Part shown: positions 54,824-64,000 of the stretch, in pieces
How positions within the stretch are numbered: position 1 is the first letter of the stretch
Layout of the letters: each line of letters starts with the position of its first letter
NCBI GenBank assembly: GCA_012656075.1
Contig: JAAKBF010000221.1
Location: 434,001-498,000, forward strand
DNA length: 64,000 nt
Direction: 5' to 3'
From: Phytophthora hibernalis
Lineage: Eukaryota; Oomycota; Peronosporomycetes; Peronosporales; Peronosporaceae
Program-made: the position numbers and the translations under genes
The notes under the pieces: generated by a model
Told to the model about the DNA's origin: nothing
Database searches by the model: none
The model's input: only the letters and a program-made list of their open reading frames with translations

Positions 54824-55935
54824 TCAGCTTTCTCCAGCGTTTACGAAGCGACCCCGGTGTTGTAGACCGACCTTTCCGTCGATGTTCCCCAGCGCCGTGT
54901 TTGTCTTTTTGTCCAAGTCTTCGGCAAGCGTCCACAGTGCCTGCTTCCACAGACGATACGTGACACCATCTCGATCCAGAGGAGCAGTTTGTACGTCAAC
55001 CTGTCGGCCTGCTGCTATGATCATGATATTCACGCATGCCTTGAGATCAGCACGGACAAATTGTTGTTTCTTCTGTGTTGCTGTGTGCCACAGCTCCAGC
55101 GTGTACCAGTTGTAGAGGCTTCCAGCAAGCGAGTGTGCCTCAACGATGACGTCGCTGTTTGATTGGGCTAGCCGATCAGCTGATGAGCAACTACATGGTA
55201 CCGAAGCAGCACTAACAGTACTGACTGGCTTGGTCTCTTGTAGCGTGACGAGCTTGTGAACAGTGCGCTGCATAGTTGCGATGGATGACAGCATCTGCTT
55301 GACGGCAGCCGCAAGCACAGTGGTATCACCGCTGCTGCGATCCCAAGCTGCGCGAAGTTCTCCGTCTCCCATGCCGAGCGAAGCTGCTGACCCCAGCCGA
55401 TGCACGTTTGCAGCTACAGTCGGGACCCCAAAGCTGAGTTGGTTGTGTCAAGGGCTTCGTGGAAGCGGTACACGTAGTGCGACGTGAAGCCTGTCGACGT
55501 CTGCTCTGTGGTGACTGCAGCTGTGACTTCTTCTAGGTGGATCAGCAGGGATGCTAGTGCAGCATCCAAGACCATTGTGTCGACGTTGATACTCGTATCA
55601 GTGAAGTCACTGGTGTTCTTGAAGAGCTGCCCGCGAAGGATGAGCAGCTGAGCATACTCAAGTCCGGTGAGCACCTCCCGCAGCGTTGCAATCGTCGGCG
55701 TGGTGCAAGGCAGATGCGGGTCTCTGTACCCGGTTAATACTTTGCCGACGCTTTGGTCTTCGCGTGTGGTAGTGCCGACGTACGCGAACGCTTTCGTGAG
55801 AGAGTCCAGCAGCCAATCACCACGCGTCGAGATCCACTGGATCGCAAGTTGCGGCGATGCGTTCGCGTAGGCCAGCGGTCAGGCCAGACGGTAGCGGGGC
55901 GGAAGCCTGAGACAGCCGCTCGGAGACTATGGTAA
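54824..55935 (-). pseudogene. Transposable-element-like gene, possibly Crypton tyrosine recombinase
   Basis: Minus-strand protein in two or three frames. About 55680-55935 reads GDWLLDSLTKAFAYVGTTTR with EDQSVGKVLTGYRDP and TPTIATLREVLTGLEYAQLL. It continues 55414-55674, then after a frame break at 54824-55405 with SSIATMQRTVHKLVTL, LYNWYTLELWHTATQKKQQF and TYRLWKQALWTLAEDLDKKT. The KVLTGY-x-P and W-x-L-A-x-D-L-D style of repeats recalls oomycete Crypton-type proteins from general knowledge; I could not confirm the catalytic R-H-R-Y residues, so the family is tentative. Frame break near 55410. Confidence 0.45.
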
Positions 55936-56337
55936 TAACGTCGTTAATATACTTGTATTTTCTTTGCCAATATGACGAAGTTTTGAATGTGAGAGGGTCA
56001 ATTTGTTTTTACAGCCTCAAACATCCTTTTTACGCTTTGACTTGGTTTCAACTTTTTACTTCTCTGATCCGGAAAAGAATTAACCGTTCTGATTTTGAAC
56101 CGTAACTTTTTTTCTAATACGAACCTGCACCTTGCACAAATACCATCAGAAGCACCGTTGTCTAAGCTATTTTTCAAGCTATTTTGCGTTAGCAACGGCC
56201 TGTTTTTAGGATTTATAGCCTTCCTTACACTTGATACATTTTCGAAGGTGATATGTTTTTTTCGCAGCTCAATCAATTTTTGAGCGGTTTTAGTGCGACT
56301 TGCATGAATAGATTTGAAGTGTGCCAGACTATATTTA

Positions 56338-56660
56338 CAGTAATCTGCGTGAATAGGCAATACCTGATATATATGGGTTGACAGGGTGTATAAGGAGTTC
56401 GTAAAGAACACGCCCATCTCCTTCTCGTCTCGCTGTTGCTGGCATTATACAGTGATCTGCTTCCTCAGCGAACACCCAAATCTAAATAACCTTTCAAATT
56501 GTATGTGAAGACAGAAAGGTGGACGATACAGAGAAGGCTTTCACATAAAATATACTTGAATTCTTTATATATATCAGGTGTTCGCTGAGGAAGCAGATTA
56601 CTGTATAACGTTTTGCAGGATATAAGTTGTAAACCCGTTGCTTATTCACGCAGATTACTG
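56338..56660. mobile_element. Mariner-like MITE A (outer)
   Basis: Ends CAGTAATCTGCGTGAATA and its inverse TATTCACGCAGATTACTG, flanked by TA at 56336-56337 and 56661-56662. About 167 bp once the inner element and one TA copy are removed. A relative lies at 60307-60493 with the same ends and the same internal words (GGGTTGACAG, GTGTATAAGGAGT). Confidence 0.85.
56450..56603. mobile_element. Mariner-like MITE nested inside MITE A
   Basis: 154 bp with 27-bp inverted ends CAGTGATCTGCTTCCTCAGC... and inverse with one mismatch, flanked by TA at 56448-56449 and 56604-56605. The uninterrupted sequence CATTATATAACGTTTCGCAG in MITE B (about 60433) matches the two sides joined at a single TA, so it is the empty site. 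Confidence 0.9.
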
Positions 56661-56946
56661 TACCTGTAAGCCGGCTTGCAGCTGCTGAAACGCTGTTTCG
56701 AAAGCGTTGAAACGAGGTTTTTGCCCTAAACACATCATATTATTGATCAATCAAAGTGCGATACCATATGGTGAAAAACCTAACTGTTATTGAAGTAGTT
56801 CTTTTCCAGACCGGAGAAGTACGGCCTTGCATGATTCGATGTTTGCCGTGATTTACCTGTATGTCGTACTGTAGTATTCACTAAGTTACCGATCCTCTGT
56901 AAATAAAAGATTTTAGTAGTTTTTGCGCTGGAGTATTATATTTAGA

Positions 56947-58013
56947 CTATCTGTCTCGCCGAGTAGCATACTTGTCTCGTCGATTCGTCCGCTGCTGTCG
57001 GTGTTGTTGCTGTCGCTGCTGCTGGCGATGGCTTGAGCTGGTGTTCCACTCCTGACTTGAGTTGGTTTTCCACTCGTCGATCGAGTTGCTGTCGTAGAGA
57101 ACGACGGGTGTGGTGCCGACTCGTCGCCGACCGCGATCAGAAATGTCGTCCAAAGGTTCGTCCAGGTAGCGGTCCCGGTGTCGACCATGTCGGTTCTGGT
57201 GGCGGTCCCGGTGGTGGCTCTGGTGGCTGTCCGGGTGGCGGTCCCGTCGATTGGTTCTGGAGAACGGGTACGCGTCGACCGTGAGGCGGTGGTGCGACGG
57301 AGTGGTGCGGTTGTCCGACAGGATGGCGGTGCCGTTGAGGGAGTTCTGTAGCCCGCTCATGTTCGGCGAATATTGGTAATGTCCCTCGACCCACTGATCG
57401 GCTGTGATGTCCGTGTCCAGAAGGCTGAGTTGCGGGGCAGGCTGATGGGGCAGGTCCCCACGATGAAGGGTTCGTCCGGGTTGCTGGGGTCTTCGGAAAA
57501 GGCTCGTCGTCGATTCCTGCGGCCGTACATCACCACGGCAAACACCGCCACGATGGCGATGAGAGCCAAGATGGACGCAACGATCACGAGCGTGGTCGGA
57601 GAAGACGTGCCGATCACTCCCTCATTCGCCGAGCTGTCGCTGCCGCTTGACTCTGTCGGAAGACTGTCGATTGGACTGCCGGTGCTGTTCCCGCCTGACC
57701 CGTTGCCTGAAGAACCGCTTGTCGTTGCAGACCCCGTCTCGTTCACAGGCAAAAGGAGAATCTCCTCGGCGGACCCGGCGCCTGTGTAGATAATGTGCAC
57801 GGTGGAATCGTTGCGCAGAACGTCGGACCAGTCCATCGTGTCGTTCACCTTGACGTGACCCACGCCGCTACCATCAACGAAGCTGGTGACATTCGAGAGA
57901 ATCGACATGTCCACAGACAATGGGGTGCCTGAACCTGCGTTGTCGTCGTCGGCGACTTCCTGGTCTCGGCGAGTGGCGCGGAGTGAGTTAGCTGGCCTCT
58001 TCGCGACTGCCAT
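56947..58013 (-). CDS. Single-pass membrane protein with Ser/Gly-rich ectodomain
   Basis: Unrecognised protein. ATG at 58013 (MAVAKRPANSLRATRR); no clean signal peptide is visible, so the true start may lie in an upstream exon. The ectodomain-like part contains DWSDVLRNDSTVHIIYTGAG and N-x-S/T sites, then a Ser/Gly/Asn-rich stretch. One strong transmembrane helix follows (TTLVIVASILALIAIVAVFA), then the basic stop-transfer YGRRNRRRAF. The frame breaks near 57358; the downstream frame encodes a tail rich in His/Arg/Asp (DRHPDSHQSHHRDRHQNRHG) to 56947. The layout resembles a cell-surface sensor or adhesin stem, without proof. Confidence 0.5.
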
Positions 58014-59386
58014 GGTGGTCGACCACCGGATCGGTGAAGACTCAAGAACGTTCGCCGATCAGAGACGTCCAGTAAGACCAATTCGCCCCGCGTGCAGGTA
58101 GATCTATGATCGAAAGTGCGCTCATGAGCCTCATCGGCGCGCGCGGCTACTCGAGTAGAGGCAGTTCGCTCGACTGTGAAAGCCTGCCGCGATGTGACCC
58201 GATCGGGGATTACGAAAGTGCAAGTCGCCGCCCGTTGGGGTACAAAAGCTAGCCCTTGCTCCGTCCATACCAGCGCAGATGCTGAGAAGAGCTGGTGCAA
58301 GATCTGCCTAATAAAACTCCTATCGGCAAGTTCGCCAACGTGTGCAGATTGAATCATTCACAGTGTCAATTTGAGTGAACCGCGGCAGCGCCGTACATCG
58401 AATCAGAAATGTTAATGGACGCCTATCGGTAGCTCACGTTGAGCGGTACATGTAAATGTATTATAGTTGTTGAATGTCAAAACAATCGTGACTTGAATGG
58501 GGCTACATGTACGTGTATCCTCGCTGCTGTTTCGGAAGTTCCGATGTTCAGTCACTGGCGGTGGAAACGTTTTCGGCTTGCGATGCGAACAAAACCGAGT
58601 TGGCTAGAGGGGCCAGGTTATTGTTTTGTCGGTGTTCTGGTACATTTGATGTGAAAACTCCTTTACCTACACGGTTGAAGGTCTCTCCACCGAAACTTTA
58701 TGTCGATTTTCAAACCTCTGCACTTTTGAATGCCGCTGGCAACGGCGTGCTGAACAGCATGTCTTCACTTGCATCGATCCAAATTCCCAAGGAAATACCC
58801 GTACCGGTATTAATAATAGCGCCGTGTGCGCAACTTGGGAGTGGCTCGCGACTCGCAGCGAGCCGCAAGCCAAACTTCTCCTGGTCGTGGTCAGCTTCAG
58901 GCTGAAGCCTTCAGCAAACATGCAGCACCTGTTCACGTGGCGTGCCCCAGAAACAGCACGGGCCGCCATAAAAGAGCAATGCAACACCAGACCACGGCTG
59001 ATGCTACTGATACCGAAAAAAACACCCTCAATGAAAAAAACATTGATCTGTGTCCCCGATCGTTTTCACCAGAGCGGGATGGATGTCATCTGCCTCAAAT
59101 CCTGAAAATCTCAGAGTGCCTCAGGTAAATCGACGTCCTGAATTCCCTTCGAAACGTATGCAAACGTGGTTGGTATCATCGTAATCACAAAGCCTCGGCT
59201 TACGCCAGCGTTGGGATCAAGTTTGACTACCTCTTGAGCTAGCATAAAAACACAGGAATCAAAAAAATATTCCGGAGATTTTGGTTTCGCCTCCCCCTGC
59301 CTTTCCTCTTAACCCTAACCCGTCCACGTTAAATAGAAACATATGTTGAATAAACACTACCTGATACAGAAATCTACACTTAGGGG

Positions 59387-59579
59387 CTGGTTCGCGTCAC
59401 TGGGTCTGGTTAAATAGGGAGCTAACGAAGCAATCTGATTGGTTATTCTCGTTTATAAAAAAATCATAGGGATAGGTCAAATTGATTTTCCCTTTTACTC
59501 GATAGTTGATCAAGTTAAATGGAAAACGCCCCTACCATATGGTATCCTCCTATTTAACTAAACCCGACAGACGAACCAG
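59387..59579. mobile_element. Foldback/MITE-like element
   Basis: Outer ends CTGGTTCG / CGAACCAG with inner matching blocks (TGGGTCTGGTTAAATAGG versus the inverse of CCTATTTAACTAAACCCG), giving about 35 bp of imperfect inverted repeat. No clear target duplication, so the superfamily is not assigned. Confidence 0.55.
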
Positions 59580-59763
59580 GTCCTTATAGATACCACCTTC
59601 CGGTTTCAGTAGAACATCTCACCAGACCACCGTGGTCTCGGTCGAAGTGCGCAGCGATTAGTGTACATGTTTAATACATGTACCGCGGAACAGTATACCG
59701 GTATCAACATCAATTATTAATGTCTGTACCGGTACAAATCATAAGACGCACCCGATGGTTTTA

Positions 59764-60032
59764 CACCGTTCACTCTAATTAGTCGTGCTTCGAATATAGT
59801 CATGCTTCTGTACTTTTTCGTGACACCACGGACGACAAAAATTTCCCGAAGAGTTCAAAAGAGCACAAAGACAGTGGATTGGAGCAGATCTCGCCGAGGC
59901 GAAGCCAATCATCATCTTACTTTCAATAAAAGTTATTATTGTTGTCACAAGATCAATTCAAAAGTTCGACTTTCATAAAAAAAAATCGTACACTATAATT
60001 AGTCAGGGTCAGACTAATTAGAGTGAACGGTG
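59764..60032. mobile_element. Mariner-like MITE with perfect 21-bp ends
   Basis: CACCGTTCACTCTAATTAGT plus C at 59764-59784 is exactly inverted at 60012-60032, with TA at 59762-59763 and 60033-60034. No coding capacity in its 269 bp. Confidence 0.85.
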
Positions 60033-60306
60033 TAATGCCCGAATGCCTCTTCAATGCAGACTGCATCGCGCTTTCATTCGTAGCGACCGTGTGATTCGGA
60101 TGCCAGAGGCTTCTTCGGGAGGGCTGTGACCAAATTTTGCTCACAGGGCGCCACTTTAACCCCAACATTTTTAACATTTCGGGGAACGTAGAAAAAGTCA
60201 GACGCTAAAACATTTCCAAAATGTTCTAAACGCCTTTTATCGTAAACTCGTTTAAGTTCAAAGGAACGCCGCGTCCCATACAAACGGCGGTATCTCCACT
60301 GTAATA

Positions 60307-60493
60307 CAGTAATCTGCTTGAATACGCAACGCCTGGTATATAGGGGTTGACAGCGTGTATAAGGAGTGCGTAAAGAGCAAAGACGAGCAACCTAATGTGT
60401 TTAAGAACCACGCCCATCTCTCTGTTTCTTTCATTATATAACGTTTCGCAGGATATACGTTGTACACCCGTTGCTTATTCACGCAGATTACTG
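60307..60493. mobile_element. Mariner-like MITE B, upstream of NDC80
   Basis: 187 bp with ends CAGTAATCTGC(T/G)TGAATA and inverse, flanked by TA at 60305-60306 and 60494-60495. Same family as MITE A, and it preserves the empty site of the nested element. Its right end is 130 bp from the NDC80 ATG. Confidence 0.85.
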
Positions 60494-60622
60494 TAATACA
60501 AAATCGTACGATTTTGTTTTGTGCGGTCTCAAATGTTAATTTCAGCGTTAATTCCTTGGGCAAAGTCAAACACACGACTTTTTACCCTTTCAATTTGAAA
60601 AAGCTTTTCACGACGCCCAATA

Positions 60623-63101
60623 ATGCGGCGCACGACGCTCGGCCCTGTATCGTCCTCGCAGCTCAACACGCGCACCTCCATCCTGCGCCACCCATCCGCG
60701 CGTGTGTCGGTTCCCAACAAGAGCGCGGCCACAGATCGACAGTCCACCGGCGGTGTGTCGCGACGCGTCTCCGTGGCTGCCGGGCCTTACGCGCGGCCGG
60801 TACGACCACCCCCAGGCCCGCGCGCCTCAGTGGGCCGTCAGTCCGTCGTCCGCCGCAATAGCACGTTTGGATCTCGTTCTTCTGTGTCGGGTCGCGGTGG
60901 TGCACGCGTACTGGACCCGCGGCCTACGGGCGACAAGTCGTACCTCCACCGCTGCGTGCAGACTCTCGTAGAGTTCCTGAGCGACCACATGTACGATCAG
61001 ACGATATCCCAGGGGCTTCTGCGACGCGGACCGTCCAAGAAGGACTTCTGCAACATGATCCTGTTCCTGTTCAAGCAGGTGGACCCCACGTTCGAGTTCG
61101 GCATCAAGTTCGAGGAGGACGTTGTGCTGCAGTTTCGCAACTTGCGGTACCCAATTCCCATCAGCAAGACGTCGCTGGCAGCGGTGGGCACGCCTCACAC
61201 GTGGCCGACGCTGCTGCTGTCCATCTCGTGGCTAATTGAACTGCTCAGTGTACGTGGAGAAGGTAATTTTGGTGATATTAATTAACGAAGGTGCACTGAT
61301 GACATTCCTGAGCGTGCTGTAGTACGATGAAGCTATTCAACTGGCCAACGAGTCGGATCAAAGTGACGAGAACGACGAGGAGAATGGAGACAAGCCGTTC
61401 TTCAAGTACCTTAATGTGTCCTACCGCGTCTTCCTGGCGGGTGAAGATGACAAGTTTGCCATGCTGGAGAGGCAGGAACGAGAGAAACTGAGTACGAGCT
61501 CCTGTCTTTAATATGTATTTAAGGCTGCGTGCTTACATGGTGCTTCATGACAGTTACGCGTAACGAGACTGTCAAGCAGGAGACGAGCGAGCTCGAGCAG
61601 CAGCGCGAAGAGCTGAAGATGCGCCTTGCAAAGGCCAAGAAGGAAAAGGTGCGTCTATCTTGCATCAACATATAGCCGTGTTGATATGACAACTGACGTT
61701 TTTTTCTTTTTGCAATGTTAAAATCGCGCTCAAAGAATGCACTGTCGCTGCTCAGTAAAAGAAATCGGACTGCGAGAGCGACCTTGTGAAGTTTAGGGAT
61801 TTGGTGGCTAAAAATGATAGGCGCAAGGTCAAATTGGAGAAGAAGATGGGCTCACTCGCTGAGGAGGAGCAATCCAATGGTACGGAAAAGGATATGCTTA
61901 TCGTGTATCAATAGCTCATACTTACTATGACTGTGCTCTACAGAGGATGATCTCACTGCTTGCAAACAGGAGATTCAGAGGTTGCATACCCGTATTGAAA
62001 ACCAAGAATTGTCTGCATTCGACATCGAGCAAATAGCCCAAGAACGAGCGAGGTTGACGGATCAACTGCACCAAGTGAGCGATCGTCAGAACGCACTTCT
62101 GCAGCAGACCAAGAAGGATGAGAATCGAGGTGTCCAGAAGTGTGATATCGTACGTATCGGTGTGGTAGTACACACAAACGATTCCGTCTGACATTTCACC
62201 GTCGTATGTTTTTTATCAGTTTTATAACAAACTCCACGAGTACACAGCTACATGTAGACAACTGAAGATTGTGCCACGAACTGCAAAGAATGCTTTAAAC
62301 TTCGACTATACACTCGAATTGGATCAGCAATTAGAGGAACTCGACGCTGTCCTCAAGCTCAGCCATCATCTGAAAACATCCGTTCGTAAAGCAGCGCTTG
62401 AGTTGAAGCAAAACCGTATCGCGCGTGCCAATGCTGGTCTAGACCAAGCTCTCGTGCTGGATGAAGAACTCCAACAATGGGAAGATCGGCTGAATGTCGA
62501 ATCTCAAAGCGAGAAGAGGTGGGAATCAGAAGTGAAAAAATACTCGGAGCAGATGCGCAAAGAGCGTGAAAAGAGAGCTGATAATCTCGATCGAAAAAGT
62601 GCGGCAACCGAAGAAATCGAAATGAGGATCATGGAAATCTCCAATGAAGACGCCCTCCCCGAAGAAGAGGCTACAAGCCGCCAACACTTGATGGACGTGA
62701 GAAAAGCGTTAGTGCCTGCGCTCTTGTCGATGTGTTATGGCCAAAGATTAACATCTACATGTATTTGTACATGTACTTCGTACGTATTAATACTTGTAGG
62801 TCGGTGGAGATGACGGAGACCTATCAAGCTGTGTTGGACAAGAATCGCCATGCTGTCACGAATGTTCTCATGGCGTGCACGAACCACAAAGCCACGGTGG
62901 ATCGCGCCATTGCATCCCTGGAGGCCGAAATTAGCAAGGTAGAACTTTGATGAACGCATCCAAGATAGTGCTCGCGACCGTCAGACCATTGTGTACTCCG
63001 TGGAAGCATGCAAATATTGTAGGAGTAACGAAGAAAATGATTTCATCATGAAAACTCGCCGTGGCATCCTTCATAGAGCGACTAGCATCTTTAAGCGGTA
63101 A
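60623..63101 (+). CDS. NDC80: Kinetochore protein NDC80/HEC1
   Basis: Microtubule-binding subunit of the outer-kinetochore NDC80 complex. ATG at 60623. A basic Ser/Arg-rich N-terminal tail (HPSARVSVPNKSAATDRQST, VRRNSTFGSRSS) of the kind phosphorylated by Aurora kinases is followed by the calponin-homology domain (LVEFLSDHMYDQTISQGLL, PSKKDFCNMILFLFKQVDPT, and TPHTWPTLLLSISWLIELL), the family signature. Then comes long coiled coil (TVKQETSELEQQREELKMRL, RLHTRIENQELSAFDIEQIA), with the C-terminal part ending VEACKYCRSNEENDF...HRATSIFKR at 63101. About seven exons with short introns (first donor at 61250). One frame slip near 62944 (GTAGAAC), just after the last recognised exon segment. Confidence 0.9.
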
Positions 63102-63175
63102 AACACTGACGATTTGCCGGCTAGCATATTCCTTTTACACGGCCAACTATTGATGTGGTTTCTTGGTGATACGCA

Positions 63176-64000
63176 CTACGCATCCAGAGATGTCGCCCGC
63201 AGCACGAACTGATCAAAACGCTCCTGCAGTTTCTGTCGCTGTGCCATACGTCGTCTCACAAGGCTCGACCGGTTCTGTTTCCAGAAACGAATATCGTCTT
63301 CAGGAATGCCGTGATTCTCGTCGTCTGTATCCACATCGAGCTCTGGAAGCGACGATGCAAACTGGTTCGACGAATCCCAACCCATAGACGATAGAAGCTG
63401 CCATTCCATGCGCTCATCGTACGTCAAATTCCCGCGCAAGCACGGCTCGTCACATGTCGAGTCACACTGATGCGTTTCCATCGGATCAATAGACCCGCTG
63501 GAATTGTTAAAATCGTCGTCATCGCCTTGGCTACTCAGTGAGTTGGTCCTGGATGGAGACGTCACGGTCTTGCTACTACCTGACTGCTTGCGTGATTTAG
63601 TTTGCTTTGGTTTCGGTTTCTCGGCCTGTTGACTCTTCTCCGATTCTGAACGATCCGCCTGCTTTTGCTTCGTAGCTGATTTGCGCTTTTCTTCTTTTCC
63701 TTGCGCTTCTCTTTTTCTTTGCCAACCTCCGAGACTCATCATCTTCCTCAGCAAGCAATTGTTCCATCATTTCCTCACCGTGCAGCGCCTCCACTGCCAC
63801 GTCGAAGTTGCGTCGCAATGTGGCCACAGCACAGTGCACTAGCAACTCCTCCGACCGTTTCTCTGATCGAGACTTGGTCCACAGGTTCTGCATCTTGTCC
63901 CAAATAACCATGCCCAGACATATGAGAACTTCATCCTGAGCTTCAGCGATTGTACGCGCGTGGCGATCTCCCCAGTCGCCAACAACCTCTTGGTCTGCCC
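63176..64000 (-). CDS. Lysine-rich protein of unknown function, 3' part
   Basis: Runs off the right edge; stop at 63176. The upstream frame (63597 to the edge) reads DWGDRHARTIAEAQDEVLIC, then MVIWDKMQNLWTKSRSEKRS and HGEEMMEQLLAEEDDESRRL. Near 63720-63750 the frame slips by one base into a Lys/Glu/Ser-rich segment (EKSQQAEKPKPKQTKSRKQS). It then passes a Cys cluster CDSTCDEPC and the C-terminal ERMEWQLLSSMGWDSSNQFA with RRRMAQRQKLQERFDQF. Similar Lys-rich stretches occur in FAM193- or NST1-like proteins, but no family is claimed. Tail-to-tail with NDC80. Confidence 0.55.

Larger units (their letters stand above)
55936..56946. other. AT-rich region with nested MITEs
   Basis: No gene recognised. 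Its right two thirds hold the outer MITE 56338-56660 with another MITE at 56450-56603 inside it. Minus-strand frames at 55998-56417 and 56494-56733 run through the MITE ends and are not called. Confidence 0.5.
58014..60622. other. Gene-poor interval with MITEs and palindromic motifs
   Basis: No gene recognised in 58014-59300; frames at 57845-58357 and 58507-58905 lack known domains, though upstream exons of the membrane-protein gene could be hidden at its left. It holds TACATGTA at 58447, 58504 and 59675, and TACCGGTA at 58802, 59696 and 59727. It also holds a foldback element at 59387-59579, a mariner-like MITE at 59764-60032 and MITE B at 60307-60493, then the NDC80 promoter. Confidence 0.5.

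Noticed and set aside
1..64000. tRNA, rRNA or snRNA genes
   Set aside because: No cloverleaf, rRNA core or snRNA signature was recognised by eye; a covariance-model scan would be needed to exclude short ncRNAs.

Overview
The window looks like nuclear DNA of an oomycete, most probably a Phytophthora-type peronosporalean. Many genes are split by short introns of about 20-80 bp (most 60-75 bp) with GTRNGT donors, CTAAC-like branch points and YAG acceptors. Gene blocks are compact, and oomycete-type Helitron, copia, hAT, mariner-like and probable Crypton elements are present. No rRNA, tRNA or CRISPR array was recognised.

Left block (1-18.7 kb): a NIPA/DUF803 membrane transporter running off the edge (-), a secreted single-pass membrane protein (-), a LigB-type extradiol dioxygenase (-), a TIP41/TIPRL-type phosphatase regulator (-), a CAMK-type kinase with a long N-terminal extension (+), an APE2-like AP endonuclease (-) diverging over a 136-bp promoter from DNA polymerase alpha subunit B (+), a coiled-coil protein (+), then a cluster of sigma-like glutathione S-transferases and a cytochrome P450 scrap.

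Centre (18.5-30.5 kb): two almost identical 4.28-kb arms in inverted orientation (18526-22807 and 26224-30505) around a 3.4-kb spacer. Each arm carries an intact, intronless, apparently secreted catalase-peroxidase (KatG), an AT-rich transposon-like segment, a GST relic and the 3' part of a GST. The two KatG genes point away from each other and have different upstream DNA. The spacer holds a 254-bp hAT MITE with an 8-bp target duplication, a ~1-kb hAT-like element, a mariner-like MITE and a run of hairpins. GSTs and secreted KatG together suggest an oxidative-stress and detoxification locus (inference).

Right block (30.6-64 kb): a large BEACH/WD40 protein (+), a TPR protein resembling the RPL4 chaperone Acl4 (-), a degraded repeat region, and a decayed Helitron (42.1-52.5 kb) split by a 5.5-kb Ty1/copia retrotransposon exactly after the helicase Walker A motif. 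After these come a TE-like gene (-), a single-pass membrane protein (-), several MITEs including one nested inside another, the kinetochore protein NDC80 (+) and the 3' part of a lysine-rich protein gene (-).

A feature of the whole window is that almost every long conserved gene is broken by one or more single-base frame changes, often in short homopolymers, where one extra base would restore the family motif. Uncorrected sequencing or assembly indels explain this better than mass pseudogenisation. Frame breaks in housekeeping genes are therefore annotated as interrupted CDS, while transposon ORFs with true nonsense codons are called decayed.
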